A DNA stretch of 64,000 bases from Ornithinimicrobium sufpigmenti (GTDB lineage Bacteria; Actinomycetota; Actinomycetes; Actinomycetales; Dermatophilaceae), in the NCBI RefSeq assembly GCF_004322775.1, contig NZ_CP036403.1, forward strand, positions 3,224,001 to 3,288,000. Reading direction: 5' to 3'. Each line of letters starts with the position of its first letter. Positions within the stretch are counted from its first letter, which is position 1. Of this stretch, positions 24,139 through 35,853 are shown one piece after another. A program made the translations under genes and the position numbers. The notes under the pieces were generated by a model. It was not told where the DNA came from and ran no database searches. It worked only from the letters and a program-made list of their open reading frames with translations.

Positions 24139-25670
24139 CAGCGGCCCCTCCCCTCGGCGTTGGCGGTGTCGACGGCCGGCACGGGGTCAGCGACCCCCAC
24201 CGACTGCAGCGTCTGCTGCACGGCCGGCTCGAGCACGTCGAGGACCGGCTTGGGGTAGAACCCGAGGATCAGGAAGGCGGCGATGAGCGGCGCCACGACC
24301 CACTTCTCCCGGCCTGTCATGTCGGGGACGTCCAGACCCTCGGGCCGTGGCCCGGTGGCGACCTTGCGGTACATCACCAGCACGTAGACCGCAGCCAGGA
24401 CCACGCCCAAGGTGGCGATCAGCCCCAGCCAGGCGTTGCGCTGGAAGGTGCCCACGATGACCAGGAACTCGCTGACGAAGGAGTTCAGGCCCGGGAGCGA
24501 CAGGGCGGAGAGACCGGAGATCAGCAGGGCTCCGGCGATGAGCGGGGTGACCCGCTGCCAGCCGCCGAAGTCGCGCAGGTCGCGGCTGCCGCGGCGCACG
24601 ATGAGCATGCCAGCCACCAGGAACAGCCCGGCGGTGGTGAAGCCGTGGTTGACCATGTACAGCGTGGCGCCGGTGTGGCTGACCGTGGTGAAGGCGAAGA
24701 TGCCCAGCACGATGAACCCGAAGTGGCTGATCGAGGTGTAGCTGATCAGCCGGAGGATGTCGGTGGAGCCGATGGCCATGAACGCGCCCCAGAACAGCGA
24801 GATCAGGGCGAGGGTGATCACCACCGGTGTGGCCCACTGGCTGGCCTCGGGGAACAGGCTCAGGCAGAACCGGATCATGCCGTAGGTGCCGACCTTGTCC
24901 AGGACGCCGACCAGCAGGACCGAGGTCGCGGGGCGGGACTGCTCCGCGGCCAGGGGCAGCCAGGTGTGCACCGGCCACATGGGGGCCTTGATCGCGAAGG
25001 CGATGAAGAAACCGAGGAACAGCCAGCGGCCGGCCTCCACGGACAGGTCCATCCCGGCCAGGTTGGTCAGCAGGAACCCGTCGGCGCCGCGCGGACCGGC
25101 CAGGTAGACCCCGATCACCGCGACGAGCATGATCAGCCCGCCGGCCAGGGAGTACAGCAGGAAGGTGGTCGCTGCCCTCGCCCGGCGAGACCCGCCGAAG
25201 ATCCCGATCAGGAAGTAGACCGGGATGAGCATGACCTCGAAGAAGATGTAGAAGAGGAAGACGTCGATCGCGGCGAAGACGCCGACGATCGTCGAGGTCA
25301 GGGCCAGCATCAGGGCGAAGTACAGGTGCTGGCGACGGCCGACCGCAGGGACGTCGTCCCATGCCGCGATGAGGCAGATCGGGACCAGGATCAGCGCCAG
25401 CAGGATCATCGTCAGCGAGATGCCGTCGACGCCGAGGGCGTAGGAGACGCCGAACTGCGGGATCCACGCGTGGACCTCGGTCAGCTGGAACTGCCCGCTC
25501 CCGCCGCCGAGCTGGTACTGGGTCAGGGCGGCGATCCCGACGCCGAGGGTCAGCAGCGAGGTGCCGAGCGCCACGGGGCGCACCAGCGTGCTGGCCTTCG
25601 GCAGCACCGCCACCACCAGGGCCCCGACGAGCGGGAGCACCAGCAGGGTGGTCAACCAGGGGAAGTTCAT
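24138..25670 (-). CDS. nuoM: NADH-quinone oxidoreductase subunit M
   Basis: The 510-residue antiporter-like proton-pumping subunit. Conserved segments include FYIFFEVMLIPVYFLIG, the lysine helix AFAIKAPMWPVHTWLPLA and GVLDKVGTYGMIRF. The start MNFPW at 25670 overlaps the nuoL stop as TGATG; a GTG 15 bases upstream is less likely. Hydrophobic throughout, with about 14 membrane helices. Confidence 0.97.
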   Translation of the reverse strand: MNFPWLTTLLVLPLVGALVVAVLPKASTLVRPVALGTSLLTLGVGIAALTQYQLGGGSGQFQLTEVHAWIPQFGVSYALGVDGISLTMILLALILVPICLIAAWDDVPAVGRRQHLYFALMLALTSTIVGVFAAIDVFLFYIFFEVMLIPVYFLIGIFGGSRRARAATTFLLYSLAGGLIMLVAVIGVYLAGPRGADGFLLTNLAGMDLSVEAGRWLFLGFFIAFAIKAPMWPVHTWLPLAAEQSRPATSVLLVGVLDKVGTYGMIRFCLSLFPEASQWATPVVITLALISLFWGAFMAIGSTDILRLISYTSISHFGFIVLGIFAFTTVSHTGATLYMVNHGFTTAGLFLVAGMLIVRRGSRDLRDFGGWQRVTPLIAGALLISGLSALSLPGLNSFVSEFLVIVGTFQRNAWLGLIATLGVVLAAVYVLVMYRKVATGPRPEGLDVPDMTGREKWVVAPLIAAFLILGFYPKPVLDVLEPAVQQTLQSVGVADPVPAVDTANAEGRGR

Positions 25671-27622
25671 CACTGCATCACCCACACTGCACCGAGGATG
25701 GCGACGACACCGAACAGCATCGTCAGGGCATAGGAGCGGACGAACCCGTTCTGGGCGCGCCGCAGGACCGACGACAGGCCGGTCAGGCTGGCGGTGGTGC
25801 CGCCGGTGACGGTCCCCTCGACGAGGGTCTCGTCAGCTTCGGTCAGGCCCTTGACCAGGGTCCCGGTCGGGCTGACGAAGAGGGCGTCGTTGACCTCGTC
25901 CTGGTAGAGGTCGCGACGGGCAGCGCGGGTCAGCGCGTTCGCCTCGGGAGCCTCGACAGGGACGTCCGTGGCGGCATACATCCGCCAGGCCAGGAGGACA
26001 CCGATGGCCATGAGCACGAAGACCGAGATCTGGATGGCCAGCAGCGGGATCAGCGGCTCGGCGTGGTCGGCCGTGCCGAACACCGGCTCCAGCCAGCCGG
26101 TGAGGATCCCGGTCGGGTAGAGCGCGGCGCCGAGGACCAGCGAGCCGACCGCGAGGACCATCATCGGGATGGTCATCGTCAGCGGCGACTCGTGCGGGTG
26201 CTGGTCGTCCTCCCAGCGGGCCTTGCCGTGGAAGGTCATGAAGAACAGCCGCGACATGTAGAAGGCGGTGATCCCGGCGCCCAGCAGGGTGACCAGGCCG
26301 AAGACCCAGCCCTGCCAGCCCGGCGCGGAGAAGGCGGACTCGATGATGTGGTCCTTGGAGTACCAGCCGGCCGTGAACGGGAAGCCGATGATGGCCAGCC
26401 ACCCCGCCGCGAAGGTGATCCAGGTGATCTTCACCTCGCGGGACAGGGCCCCGAAGCGGCGCATGTCGACCCGGTCCTTCATGGCGTGCATGACCGAGCC
26501 GGCGCCCAGGAACATCCCGGCCTTGAAGAAGCCGTGGGTGATCAGGTGGAAGATCGCGTAGACGTAGCCGATCGGCCCCAGGCCGACGGCCAGCATCATG
26601 TAGCCGATCTGCGACATCGTGGAGGCGGCCAGCGCCTTCTTGATGTCGTCCTTGGCACACCCCACGATCGCGCCGTAGAGCAGCGTGACGGCGCCGACCA
26701 CCGCGACCGCGAGGCGCGCGTCGGGGGTCAGGTCGTAGATCGCCTGGCTGCGCGCGACCAGGTAGACACCGGCGGTGACCATCGTCGCGGCGTGGATCAG
26801 GGCCGACACCGGGGTCGGGCCGGCCATCGCGTCACCCAGCCAGCTCTGCAGCGGGAACTGGGCCGACTTGCCGCAGGCGCCGAGCAGCAGGGCCAGCCCG
26901 ATCAGGGTCAGCATCATCGTGCTGGCCCCGTCGACGCTGGCGAAGACCGTCGCGAAGTCGAGCGAGCCGAAGGTCGCCAGCATCAGACCCATGGCGGTGA
27001 TGAGTCCCACGTCACCGACGCGGTTGACGATGAACGCCTTGTTGGCCGCGGCCGCGTAGGCCGGGTTGTGGTTCCAGAAACCGATGAGCAGGTAGGAGGC
27101 CAGACCCACGCCCTCCCAGCCCACGAAGAGCAGGACGAAGGAGTCGGCCAGCACCAGCACCAGCATCGCCGCCACGAACAGGTTGAGGTAGGCGAAGAAG
27201 CGGCGCTTGTCCGGGTCGCCCTCCATGTACCCGAGGGAGTACACGTGGATCAGCGACCCGACGAAGGTGATGAGCATGACGAACGCCAGGGACAACGGGT
27301 CCATCAGCAGGCCGGCGTGCAGGGTGAAGTCGCCGAAGCTGATCCAGTCCCACAGGGGCAGCTGCAGCGCGCGCTCCCCCGGGGCCAGGCCGGTGAGCTG
27401 GACGATGACCAGCACCCCGACCACGAAGGAGGCCCAGGACAGTGCGGTGGCCAGCAACGGGCCCCACGAGTTGGTGGCGCGCCCGCCGAGCAGCAGGACC
27501 GCCGCACCGAGCAGGGGCAGCGCGATCATCAGCCAGCCGTACTGGGCCACGCCGCCGGAGACAGCGTGGTAGGCCATGGGCTGGCTGGCCGCGAGGTTCG
27601 CGGCCGTGGTGAACGGAGTCAC
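25670..27622 (-). CDS. nuoL: NADH-quinone oxidoreductase subunit L
   Basis: The 650-residue distal proton-pumping subunit, with the antiporter core and the long C-terminal lateral helix region (about 500-650) that is diagnostic for NuoL. Segments YLLIGFWNHNPAYAAAANKAFIVNRVGDVG and GPTPVSALIHAATMVTAGVYL are classical. GTG at 27622 follows a GGGAGG ribosome-binding site. It sits 12 bp after nuoK, one of the few non-overlapping junctions in the operon. Confidence 0.97.
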   Translation of the reverse strand: MTPFTTAANLAASQPMAYHAVSGGVAQYGWLMIALPLLGAAVLLLGGRATNSWGPLLATALSWASFVVGVLVIVQLTGLAPGERALQLPLWDWISFGDFTLHAGLLMDPLSLAFVMLITFVGSLIHVYSLGYMEGDPDKRRFFAYLNLFVAAMLVLVLADSFVLLFVGWEGVGLASYLLIGFWNHNPAYAAAANKAFIVNRVGDVGLITAMGLMLATFGSLDFATVFASVDGASTMMLTLIGLALLLGACGKSAQFPLQSWLGDAMAGPTPVSALIHAATMVTAGVYLVARSQAIYDLTPDARLAVAVVGAVTLLYGAIVGCAKDDIKKALAASTMSQIGYMMLAVGLGPIGYVYAIFHLITHGFFKAGMFLGAGSVMHAMKDRVDMRRFGALSREVKITWITFAAGWLAIIGFPFTAGWYSKDHIIESAFSAPGWQGWVFGLVTLLGAGITAFYMSRLFFMTFHGKARWEDDQHPHESPLTMTIPMMVLAVGSLVLGAALYPTGILTGWLEPVFGTADHAEPLIPLLAIQISVFVLMAIGVLLAWRMYAATDVPVEAPEANALTRAARRDLYQDEVNDALFVSPTGTLVKGLTEADETLVEGTVTGGTTASLTGLSSVLRRAQNGFVRSYALTMLFGVVAILGAVWVMQ

Positions 27623-27634
27623 TCGCTGCCTCCC

Positions 27635-27934
27635 TTAGAGCTTCAGCAGGTTGGCGTCGTCGACCGAGGCCGAGCGACGCGCACGGAAGATGGACATGAT
27701 GATCCCCAGGCCGATCACGACCTCCGCGGCGGCCACGACCATGACGAACAGGGCGTAGACCTGGGCGTCGAGGTTGCCGTGGATGCGGGCGAAGGTGATC
27801 AGCGCCAGGTTGCAGGCGTTGAGCATGAGCTCGATGCCCATGAAGACGATGATCGTGTTGCGGCGGGTCAGCACCGTGAGGGCACCGATCGCGAACAGGA
27901 CCACCGAGAGGTAGACCCAGGCCTCCAGACCCAT
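27635..27934 (-). CDS. nuoK: NADH-quinone oxidoreductase subunit K
   Basis: The 99-residue protein has three membrane helices, the standard size. Conserved glutamates lie in [15 protein letters not shown] and [11 protein letters not shown], which form the hydrophilic axis of complex I. ATG overlaps the nuoJ stop (TGATG). Confidence 0.97.
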   Translation of the reverse strand: MGLEAWVYLSVVLFAIGALTVLTRRNTIIVFMGIELMLNACNLALITFARIHGNLDAQVYALFVMVVAAAEVVIGLGIIMSIFRARRSASVDDANLLKL

Positions 27935-28827
27935 CAGCGCTCATCCTCCTGCGTGTCGACCGGCTCTCCGGACGCCTGGTCCGGCGCGTGCCCGACCTCC
28001 TGGGACGCCACGGTGCCGCTGGGCATGTCGTCGGCGTCCAGGTCGCCGGCGGGCTCGCCCGCCGGGGTGCCCGCCTGCGGCGGCAGCCGGTAGGCACTGG
28101 GGTTGGTGACCTGACCGCGGGCCACCAGCGCGCGCGGCACGGACTCCTCGACCGGGGTGCCGTCCGGAGCCAGGGCCGGGGTGTCGGCGGCGTTGTGGCG
28201 GGCGTAGACGCCCGGGCCGGGCTTGCCGGACAGCCAACGGCCGGAGCGCAGCTTGTCCTGCGAGGCCTGGCGCTGGTTGGTCTTGGGCAGCAGCCGGTCG
28301 CCGTGGGCGAGCACCATGGCGCCCATCACCGCGATGACGAGCAGGGTGCCCAGAACCTCGAACGGCAGCACCTGGCGCTCGAAGATCTCCCGGGCGAGCG
28401 CGGTCACGCTGCCCTCGGCCTGCGCCTGCTCCAGACCGGCGGGCGCGGGCCAGGCGACGCGGGACAGGCCGTACACCGCGAAGCCGAGGAAGACCAGCCC
28501 GACGGCGAAGGCCCAGCCGCGGTGGCCGCGGATGGTCTCGACCATGGAGTCGGAGGCGTCGACGCCGATCATCATGACGACGAAGAGGAAGAGCATCATC
28601 ACCGCGCCGGAGTACACGAAGATCTGGATGATGCCGACGAACTCGGCGCTCTGGACGATGTAGATGATGCCGAGCGTGACCATGACCACGGCCATGGACA
28701 TCGCGGCGTGCACGGCCTTGCGGGCGAACAGCAGCCCCATGCCGCCGCCGACCGCGAGGGCGGACAGCAGCCAGAAGACGGCCGTCTCCATGCCGGTGAT
28801 CGCCTCGGTCCCCTCGACCGGGGTCAT
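27934..28827 (-). CDS. nuoJ: NADH-quinone oxidoreductase subunit J, C-terminally extended
   Basis: The 297-residue protein has a normal five-helix NuoJ membrane core (about 13-185), including [25 protein letters not shown], which contains the pi-bulge helix region. This is followed by a hydrophilic tail of about 100 residues rich in Ala, Gly, Pro, Asp and Glu. Tails like this occur in some actinobacterial NuoJ proteins, but their role is unknown. ATG overlaps the nuoI stop (ATGA). Confidence 0.96.
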   Translation of the reverse strand: MTPVEGTEAITGMETAVFWLLSALAVGGGMGLLFARKAVHAAMSMAVVMVTLGIIYIVQSAEFVGIIQIFVYSGAVMMLFLFVVMMIGVDASDSMVETIRGHRGWAFAVGLVFLGFAVYGLSRVAWPAPAGLEQAQAEGSVTALAREIFERQVLPFEVLGTLLVIAVMGAMVLAHGDRLLPKTNQRQASQDKLRSGRWLSGKPGPGVYARHNAADTPALAPDGTPVEESVPRALVARGQVTNPSAYRLPPQAGTPAGEPAGDLDADDMPSGTVASQEVGHAPDQASGEPVDTQEDER

Positions 28828-29522
28828 CGCGTGACCTCCTCGGCCTGGGTCGCGGTGGCCTCGGCGTCGCGCTGGGCGACGTAGTCCTTCTGCTGCTGGG
28901 TCGGGCCGGTGACCTGGCCGCGGTAGTAGTCGCGCTCGGTCATGCCCTCGGCGTACGGGAACGGCGGGGCCAGCATCTCCGGGCCCAGCGGCGCCAGCAG
29001 CTGGTGCTTCTCGTAGATCAGCGGCTCGCGCTCGGCGTCGGCCATCTCGTACTCGTTGGTCATCGTCAGCGCACGCGTCGGGCACGCCTCGATGCACAGG
29101 CCGCAGAAGATGCAGCGCAGGTAGTTGATCTGGTAGACGCGGCCGTAGCGCTCACCGGGGCTGAACCGCGCCGCCTCGGTGTTGTCCGCGCCCTCGACGT
29201 AGATCGCGTCGGCCGGGCAGGCCCAGGCGCACAGCTCGCAGCCCACGCACTTCTCCAGCCCGTCGGGGTGGCGGTTGAGCTGGTGCCGCCCGTGGTACCG
29301 CTTCTGGGTGGGTCGCACGACCTCCGGGTACTCCTGGGTGCGCACCTTGCGGAACATGGTCGCGAAGGTCACGCCGAACCCGGCGACCGGGGCGAAGAGC
29401 TGGGACAGGAAGCCCGGCTCCGGCTTGCCGCCGGTCGGGTCGGCCTGGGTCTGCGCCGGTGCCGGTGCCGGCTCCCGCCGGCTCGGCTGCCCAGCTGCTG
29501 TCGGGTCGTTCTGGTCAGCCAC
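28824..29522 (-). CDS. nuoI: NADH-quinone oxidoreductase subunit I
   Basis: The 232-residue ferredoxin-like subunit carries two [4Fe-4S] clusters (N6a/N6b), with motifs [12 protein letters not shown] and [13 protein letters not shown] 40-residue Pro/Ala/Gln-rich N-terminus and a charged C-terminal tail flank the core. GTG at 29522 lies inside the end of nuoH (8-bp overlap). Confidence 0.97.
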   Translation of the reverse strand: MADQNDPTAAGQPSRREPAPAPAQTQADPTGGKPEPGFLSQLFAPVAGFGVTFATMFRKVRTQEYPEVVRPTQKRYHGRHQLNRHPDGLEKCVGCELCAWACPADAIYVEGADNTEAARFSPGERYGRVYQINYLRCIFCGLCIEACPTRALTMTNEYEMADAEREPLIYEKHQLLAPLGPEMLAPPFPYAEGMTERDYYRGQVTGPTQQQKDYVAQRDAEATATQAEEVTR

Positions 29523-30933
29523 GGCTGTCCTCCGCAGGGTCGGTGGTGGTCGTGCTGGGGGTAGAGCTCACCGGGGGCGCCTGGTCCAGGGCGGTCGGGC
29601 GCTCCACCAGTCGCTGTCCGGGCAGCGGGGGCACCGGGTAGCCGTCGGCGAAGGGGTCGACCTCCTCGGGGACGGCGAGGCGTTCCTCCCGCTCCTCGGC
29701 CTTGCGCCGCGAGGCGGCCTCCCAGAAGAAGATGGCGCCGATGACGACGAGGCCGATGCCGACCATGGTGTAGACCAGCACGAACCGGCCGTCACCGAAG
29801 AAGCCCTCCTGGGCGCTGCGGATGAGCATGACCGCGATCACCCAGACCAGCGAGATCGGGATGAGGACCTTCCAGCCCAGGGCCATGAACTGGTCGTAGC
29901 GCACGCGCGGCAGCGAGCCCCGCAGCCAGACGTAGAAGAAGATGAACATCCACATCTTCAGCGTGAACCACAGCAGGCCCCACCAGCCCTCGTCGAGGAA
30001 GGTGCCGTTCAGCGGCCACGGTGCGTGCCAGCCACCCAGGAACAGGGTGGTCGCCAGGGCGGAGACGGTGAACATGTTGATGTACTCGCCGAGGAAGAAC
30101 ATGCCGAACTTCATCGAGGAGTACTCGGTGTGGAACCCGCCACCGAGCTCGCCCTCGCCCTCGGCCAGGTCGAAGGGCAGACGGTTGGTCTCCCCCACCA
30201 TGGTGATGACGTAGACCACGAAGCTGACGAAGAGCGGCACGACATACCACAGGGGTATGCCGAACCAGCCGGTCTGCTGCTGGGCGGCGACGATCTGGCT
30301 GGTCGACATGGACCCGGAGAAGAGGAAGACCGCGACCAGGGACAGGCCCATCGCGATCTCGTAGGAGATCACCTGGGCGGTCGAGCGCAGACCGCCCAGC
30401 AGCGGGTAGGTCGAGCCCGAGGCCCAGCCGGCGAGCACGAACCCGTAGGCGCCGACGCCGGCGACCGCCAGGACGAGCAGCACCGCGACCGGGGTGTCGG
30501 TCAGCTGCAGCGGCGTGGTGTGGCCGAACATCCGCACCTCGCCACCCAGCGGGATGATCGCGAAGGAGACGAACGCCAGCGTGGCCACCGTCAGCGGCGC
30601 CACGAAGAACATCAGCTTGTCGGCACCCTTGGGGGTGACGTCCTCCTTGAAGAAGAGCTTGATGCCGTCGGCGGCGGTCTGCAGGATGCCCAGCGGGCCG
30701 AGCCGGTTGGGACCGGGGCGCTGCTGCATCCGGCCGATGATCCGCCGCTCGGCCCAGATGACCAGGACGACCGAGATCATCACGTAGACGAACAGGAAGA
30801 AGGCCTTGACGAACGACAGCCACATCGGGGTGTCGCTGAAGTCGGCCGCCGGCAGGTCGCTCGCGGCGTGCACGCTCAGGCCGTTGGCCAGCATGCCGAG
30901 CTCGGGGTAGGCCAGGGCCAGGCTGGCGCTCAT
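29515..30933 (-). CDS. nuoH: NADH-quinone oxidoreductase subunit H, C-terminally extended
   Basis: The 472-residue quinone-channel membrane subunit, with eight or nine helices. Signature loops are [52 protein letters not shown] and [15 protein letters not shown] cytosolic tail of about 70 residues after the last helix is Ser/Thr/Pro-rich and dispensable-looking. ATG overlaps the nuoG stop (ATGA). Confidence 0.97.
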   Translation of the reverse strand: MSASLALAYPELGMLANGLSVHAASDLPAADFSDTPMWLSFVKAFFLFVYVMISVVLVIWAERRIIGRMQQRPGPNRLGPLGILQTAADGIKLFFKEDVTPKGADKLMFFVAPLTVATLAFVSFAIIPLGGEVRMFGHTTPLQLTDTPVAVLLVLAVAGVGAYGFVLAGWASGSTYPLLGGLRSTAQVISYEIAMGLSLVAVFLFSGSMSTSQIVAAQQQTGWFGIPLWYVVPLFVSFVVYVITMVGETNRLPFDLAEGEGELGGGFHTEYSSMKFGMFFLGEYINMFTVSALATTLFLGGWHAPWPLNGTFLDEGWWGLLWFTLKMWMFIFFYVWLRGSLPRVRYDQFMALGWKVLIPISLVWVIAVMLIRSAQEGFFGDGRFVLVYTMVGIGLVVIGAIFFWEAASRRKAEEREERLAVPEEVDPFADGYPVPPLPGQRLVERPTALDQAPPVSSTPSTTTTDPAEDSRG

Positions 30934-33521
30934 ACCTCACCTCGCGGGGTGTCGGAGTGGTCGGTGCTCGCCTGTGTGGTCACCTTGGCGTTCGCCGGGG
31001 CGATCCGGACGACAGCGCCCGCGTCGACGCCGAGCGTCGGGCGGACGGCCGAGCCGGGCGAGTTCGTGGGGACCCACACGACGCCGTCGTGCATCTCGGT
31101 GACGACCACCGGCAGGGTGATCGCCCCGCGGGCGGTGGAGACGGTCACCGGGGCGTCGTCCGCCACGCCCAGCAGGGCGGCGGTGCCGGCGGAGACGCGG
31201 GCCACCGGCCGGGGCGCGGTGCCGGCCAGGAACGGCTCGCCGTCCTGCAGCCGGCCGGCGTCCAGCAGGTGGTGCCAGGTGGCCAGGACCGCCTCGCCCA
31301 CGCCGGGCGCGGCGGGCCCGGCCGGGGAGACCTGCGGCGACGGGGCGCGGGTGCCGCTGTGCTGGTCGAGACCGGCGAGCTCGCGCTGCACCGATCCCAG
31401 CGCCTCGGTGCCGAGCCGGACGCCCATGGCGTCCGCGAGCCGGTGCAGGATGACGTGGTCGGAGACCGCCGTGGAGTCGATGGCCTGCTCGAAGGGCCGC
31501 AGGCGGCCCTCCCAGGTGGCGTAGGAGCCGGCCTTCTCCTGCTGCGGGGCGACCGGCAGGATGACGTCGGCGAACTCGTGCACGTCGCTCTCGCGGACCT
31601 CCAGGGAGACCACGAAGGCGCGGGCCAGGGCCCGGCGGGCCAGCTGGGGGTCGGGCAGGTCGTCGATCTCGACGCCCCCGACGACCAGTGCGCCCAGCTC
31701 GCCGTCCGCGGCCGCCTGCAGGATCGCGGTGGTGTCCCGGCCGCTGCCGACCGGGAGCGCGGACGCGTCCAGGCCCCAGCGGGCGGCGACGTCGGCCCGG
31801 CCGGCGTCGTCGGTCACCGGGCGGCCCCCGGGCAGCAGCGCCGGCAGGGCGCCCACCTCGACCGCGCCACGCTCGCCGGCACGCCGGGGCACCCAGGCCA
31901 GGGCGGCACCGGTCTGCTGGGCGAGCGCGGCCGCTGCGGACAGCGCGCCGGGCACGCCGGCCAGACGCTCGCCGACCAGGATCACCGAGGCGTCGGTGAG
32001 GGAGTCGGAGGCTGCGTGGTAGTCGTTGGCGACCATCGGCTCGGTGGTGCCGTCGACGGGGCGGGCCGCGCGGCTCCTGCGGTGCTCGGCCAACGCCTGC
32101 AGCACCTCGGCCTCGGTGCCCGGCGCGGAGGCGAGCAGCGTGCCGCCCAGCTTGCGCAGACCCTGGGTGGCGAACGGGGCCACCGCGTAGACCTTCAGAC
32201 CCTTCTTGCGCATCGCCTTGCGCAGGCGCAGGAAGACGATCGGGCTCTCGTCCTCGGGCTCGAAGCCGACGAGGAGGACCGAGCCGGCCCGCTCCAGGGA
32301 GCTGTACGTCACGTCGTGCACGCCCGCGACGTGGGCGGCCAGGAAGTCGGTCTCCTCCGCGCTGTGCGGGCGGGCCCGCGCATCGACGTCGTTGGTGCCC
32401 AGGGCGACCCTGGCGAACTTGGCGTAGGCGTAGGCGTCCTCGACGCTGACGCGGCCACCGGGCAGCACACCCACCCGGCCCTGGGCCTGGGCCAGGCCGC
32501 GCGCGGCGGCGCGGTAGGCGTCGCCCCAGGAGGTGACGGCATACTGCCCGTCCGTCCCGCGCACGACCGGGTCGCGCAGGCGGTCCGGCAGGGCGGCGTA
32601 GGCGAACGCCCAGCGACCCTTGTCGCAGTTCCACTCCTCGTTGACCTCGGGGTCGTCCAGCGCCATCCGCCGCAGCACGACGCCACGACGGTGGTCGGTG
32701 CGGATCGCGCAGCCGGAGGCGCAGTGCTCGCACACGCTCTGCGTGGAGACCAGGTCGAAGGGGCGGGACCGGAAGCGGTAGGCCGCCCCGGTGAGCGCCC
32801 CGACGGGGCAGATCTGGACGGTGTTGCCGGAGAAGTAGGACTCGAACGGCTTCTCCTCGTAGATGGCCACCTGCTGCAGCGCACCCCGCTCGGCGAGCGC
32901 GATGAACGGGTCACCGGCGATCTCGTCGGAGAAGCGGGTGCACCGGGCGCACAGCACGCAACGCTCCCGGTCCAGCAGCACCTGGGAGGAGATGTTGACC
33001 GGCTTGGGGAAGGTGCGCTTGACGTCGGTGAACCGGGAGGTGGGCCGGCCGTCGGACATGGCCTGGTTCTGCAGCGGGCACTCCCCGCCCTTGTCGCAGA
33101 CCGGGCAGTCCAGCGGGTGGTTGATCAGCAGCAGCTCCATCACCCCGGTCTGCGCCTTGTCGGCGACCGGGGAGGTGTGCTGGGTCTTGACGACCATGCC
33201 GGGGCTGACCGTCATGGTGCAGGAGGCCTGCGGCTTGGGCATCGGCTTGACGTTGCCCTCCCGGTCGGGCATGGCGACGTCGACCAGGCACTGGCGGCAG
33301 GCGCCGACCGGGTCCAGCAGCGGGTGGTCGCAGAACCGGGGGATGTGGATCCCGACCTGCTCGGCGGCCCGGATCACCAGGGTGCCCTCGGGCACGCGGA
33401 CGGGGACGTCGTCGATGGTCAGGTCGATCATCTTGACGTCGGGCTCGGGGGCCGGGATGCGCGCGTCTCCGCCGTCGGTGACGGAGTTACCGCCAGCGGC
33501 CGGCGAGGTGTGGACGGTCAT
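30930..33521 (-). CDS. nuoG: NADH-quinone oxidoreductase subunit G
   Basis: The 863-residue iron-sulfur subunit. The N-terminal ferredoxin domain has [2Fe-2S] ligands in CRQCLVDV and the His/Cys [4Fe-4S] region [15 protein letters not shown]. Further cluster motifs are [18 protein letters not shown] and [14 protein letters not shown]. The molybdopterin-oxidoreductase-like domain follows from about 250 and has no obvious cofactor role in complex I. ATG overlaps the nuoF stop. Confidence 0.97.
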   Translation of the reverse strand: MTVHTSPAAGGNSVTDGGDARIPAPEPDVKMIDLTIDDVPVRVPEGTLVIRAAEQVGIHIPRFCDHPLLDPVGACRQCLVDVAMPDREGNVKPMPKPQASCTMTVSPGMVVKTQHTSPVADKAQTGVMELLLINHPLDCPVCDKGGECPLQNQAMSDGRPTSRFTDVKRTFPKPVNISSQVLLDRERCVLCARCTRFSDEIAGDPFIALAERGALQQVAIYEEKPFESYFSGNTVQICPVGALTGAAYRFRSRPFDLVSTQSVCEHCASGCAIRTDHRRGVVLRRMALDDPEVNEEWNCDKGRWAFAYAALPDRLRDPVVRGTDGQYAVTSWGDAYRAAARGLAQAQGRVGVLPGGRVSVEDAYAYAKFARVALGTNDVDARARPHSAEETDFLAAHVAGVHDVTYSSLERAGSVLLVGFEPEDESPIVFLRLRKAMRKKGLKVYAVAPFATQGLRKLGGTLLASAPGTEAEVLQALAEHRRSRAARPVDGTTEPMVANDYHAASDSLTDASVILVGERLAGVPGALSAAAALAQQTGAALAWVPRRAGERGAVEVGALPALLPGGRPVTDDAGRADVAARWGLDASALPVGSGRDTTAILQAAADGELGALVVGGVEIDDLPDPQLARRALARAFVVSLEVRESDVHEFADVILPVAPQQEKAGSYATWEGRLRPFEQAIDSTAVSDHVILHRLADAMGVRLGTEALGSVQRELAGLDQHSGTRAPSPQVSPAGPAAPGVGEAVLATWHHLLDAGRLQDGEPFLAGTAPRPVARVSAGTAALLGVADDAPVTVSTARGAITLPVVVTEMHDGVVWVPTNSPGSAVRPTLGVDAGAVVRIAPANAKVTTQASTDHSDTPRGEV

Positions 33522-34831
33522 GCGGGCTGGCTCTCCTTCGCGAACAGGGTGCTCCGCTCGGGCGGGAAGAGCTCGTGCCAGGGGGTGTGCATCCCCTGCT
33601 CGAACTCCTCGCGGAAGTACTGGATGGCCGAGGTGATGGGGCTCGTGGCGCCGTCACCGAGCGCGCAGAACGCGCGGCCGAGGATGTTGTCGCAGATGTC
33701 GACCAGCTTCTCGATGTCGCCGGGCTGGCCCTTGCCGTGCTCCAGCCGGTTCATCACCTGCTTGAGCCAGTAGGTGCCCTCACGGCAGGGGGTGCACTTG
33801 CCGCAGGACTCGTGGGCGTAGAAGTCGGTCCACCGGGAGACGGCGCGCACCACGGAGGTGGTCTCGTCGAAGATCTGCAGCGCCCGGGTGCCGAGCATCG
33901 AGCCCTCGGCGGCCACCGACTCGAAGTCGAGCGGTACGTCCAGGTGGGCGTCGGTGAAGATCGGCGTCGAGGAGCCGCCGGGGGTCCAGAACTTCAGCTT
34001 GCGCCCGCCGCGCATCCCGCCGGCCATGTCGAGCAGCTCGCGCAGGGTGATGCCCAGCGGGGCCTCGTACTGACCGGGCCGGGTGACGTGGCCGGAGAGG
34101 CTGAACAGGCCGAACCCGGTCGACTTCTCGGTGCCCATGTCGGCGAACCAGTCGGCGCCGTGCAGCAGGATCGAGGGGATCGAGGCGATCGACTCGACGT
34201 TGTTGACGACGGTCGGCCGGGCGTAGAGGCCGGCGACGGCCGGGAACGGCGGCTTGAGGCGTGGCTGGCCGCGGCGCCCCTCCAGGGAGTCCAGCAGCGC
34301 GGTCTCCTCCCCGCAGATGTAGGCGCCGGCGCCGGCGTGCACGGTGATCTCCAGGTCGAAGCCGGAGCCCAGGATGTTCTGGCCCAGGTAGCCCGCGGCC
34401 TTGGCCTCCTCGACCGCGCGCAGCAGGCGGCGGTAGACGTGCACGGTCTCCCCGCGCAGGTAGATGAAGGCGTGGTGGCAGCCGATGGCGAAGCTGGTGA
34501 TGATCATGCCCTCGATGAGGAACTGGGGGGCCGCCATCAGCAGCGGGATGTCCTTGCACGTGCCCGGCTCGGACTCGTCGGCGTTGACCACCAGGTAGCG
34601 GGGCCCACCGTCCGGCGGGGGCAGGAAGCCCCACTTCATCCCGGTCGGGAACCCGGCGCCGCCGCGGCCGCGCAGACCCGATCCCTTGGCCAGGTCCACC
34701 AGCTCGGCGGGATCCTTGGACAGCGCGGTGCGCAGACCCTGGTACCCCTCGTTGGCCTCGTACGTGGCCAGCGTCCAGGACTGCGGGTCGTCCCAGAACT
34801 TGGACAGGACCGGCGTCAGTCGGGTGCTCAC
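33518..34831 (-). CDS. nuoF: NADH-quinone oxidoreductase subunit F
   Basis: The 437-residue NADH- and FMN-binding subunit. The nucleotide-binding glycine motif is [15 protein letters not shown] (about 50-64) and the FMN-site segment is [12 protein letters not shown]. The [4Fe-4S] N3 ligands are [10 protein letters not shown] with the distal Cys in [12 protein letters not shown] at 34831 overlaps the nuoE stop. Presence of NuoE, F and G means this complex can use NADH, not only ferredoxin. Confidence 0.97.
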   Translation of the reverse strand: MSTRLTPVLSKFWDDPQSWTLATYEANEGYQGLRTALSKDPAELVDLAKGSGLRGRGGAGFPTGMKWGFLPPPDGGPRYLVVNADESEPGTCKDIPLLMAAPQFLIEGMIITSFAIGCHHAFIYLRGETVHVYRRLLRAVEEAKAAGYLGQNILGSGFDLEITVHAGAGAYICGEETALLDSLEGRRGQPRLKPPFPAVAGLYARPTVVNNVESIASIPSILLHGADWFADMGTEKSTGFGLFSLSGHVTRPGQYEAPLGITLRELLDMAGGMRGGRKLKFWTPGGSSTPIFTDAHLDVPLDFESVAAEGSMLGTRALQIFDETTSVVRAVSRWTDFYAHESCGKCTPCREGTYWLKQVMNRLEHGKGQPGDIEKLVDICDNILGRAFCALGDGATSPITSAIQYFREEFEQGMHTPWHELFPPERSTLFAKESQPA

Positions 34832-35853
34832 CGCTCCTCCTCCTTCGTGTTCTCGCCGATGTTCTCGCCGATGTTGTCGCCGGCGGGTCGGGCGTCGCCA
34901 GCCCGGCGGTCGGCGCCCTGGCCGCCGCCCGGCTGCTCGTCGGGCCGGTTGCTCGGGGTGTCGACCGAGCTCGGACGGCCGGCGTCGAGGCCGCCTTCCT
35001 GCCCGGCCGGGGTGGCGCTGGTCTGCTGCGCCTCGGGCGCCGCGTCGTCCCCGGCTCCGCCGGGGGCGCTCCAGCCCATCTTCTTGGCCAGGAGGGTGCC
35101 CTGGAGCGAGGCGGGGCCGGCGCTCACGCCTTCGTCGGCGCGGCCGTCGGTGAACCCGGCCAGCACCCGGGAGACCTCCTTGAAGGTGCCCACGCGGGAG
35201 GGCCCCCTGGTCGGCGCGACCGGCTCACCGGCGCGCAGCCGGTCCACGACCTGCTTGGAGGACTCGGGGGTCTGGTTGTCGAAGAACTCCCAGTTGACCA
35301 TCACCACGGGCGCGAAGTCGCAGGCCGCGTTGCACTCGACCCGCTCGAGGGTGATCCTGCCGTCCTCGGTGGTCTCGTCGTGACCGATCCCGAGGTACTC
35401 GCTGAGCTCCTCGAAGATCTGGTCGCCGCCCATGATCGCGCACAGGGTGTTGGTGCAGACACCGACGGTGTAGTCGCCGTTGGGGTGGCGCTTGTACTGG
35501 GTGTAGAAGGTCGCGACCCCGCTGACCTCGGCGGTGGTCAGCCCCAGCTGCTCCGCGCAGAAGTGCACCCCTCGGCCGGTGATGTACCCGTCCACGGACT
35601 GGACCAGGTGCAGGAGCGGCAGCAGCGCGGAGCGCGCCTGCGGGTAGCGGGAGATGATCTCGGCCGCGTCGGCCGACATCCGCGCCAGCACCTCCGGTGC
35701 GTACGGCTCGTCCGAGGCGCGCAGCGGGGCCTGCGGGTGCAGCGGTGACGGGGCGAACATCGACTCGTGGGTGCTCCGCATCCCCCGGCCCTCGCCGGTG
35801 TCCGCCGCGGCCCTGGCCACGTTCTGGTGCTCACCACCTGGGGAGATACTCAT
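34828..35853 (-). CDS. nuoE: NADH-quinone oxidoreductase subunit E, extended at both ends
   Basis: The 341-residue subunit has a thioredoxin-like core holding the N1a [2Fe-2S] cluster, with cysteines in CTNTLC and [11 protein letters not shown] (about 133-182). The core is flanked by a 45-residue N-terminal extension and a C-terminal tail of about 110 residues, low in complexity and ending with a short NIGENIGEN repeat. The core is normal, so activity is expected. ATG overlaps the nuoD stop (ATGA). Confidence 0.96.
   Translation of the reverse strand: MSISPGGEHQNVARAAADTGEGRGMRSTHESMFAPSPLHPQAPLRASDEPYAPEVLARMSADAAEIISRYPQARSALLPLLHLVQSVDGYITGRGVHFCAEQLGLTTAEVSGVATFYTQYKRHPNGDYTVGVCTNTLCAIMGGDQIFEELSEYLGIGHDETTEDGRITLERVECNAACDFAPVVMVNWEFFDNQTPESSKQVVDRLRAGEPVAPTRGPSRVGTFKEVSRVLAGFTDGRADEGVSAGPASLQGTLLAKKMGWSAPGGAGDDAAPEAQQTSATPAGQEGGLDAGRPSSVDTPSNRPDEQPGGGQGADRRAGDARPAGDNIGENIGENTKEEER

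Noticed and set aside
26063..28093. Long plus-strand open frame opposite nuoL/nuoK/nuoJ
   Set aside because: Composition rich in His, Asp, Gln, Arg and Gly is typical of the antisense of high-GC membrane-protein genes. The minus strand encodes well-known complex I subunits here.
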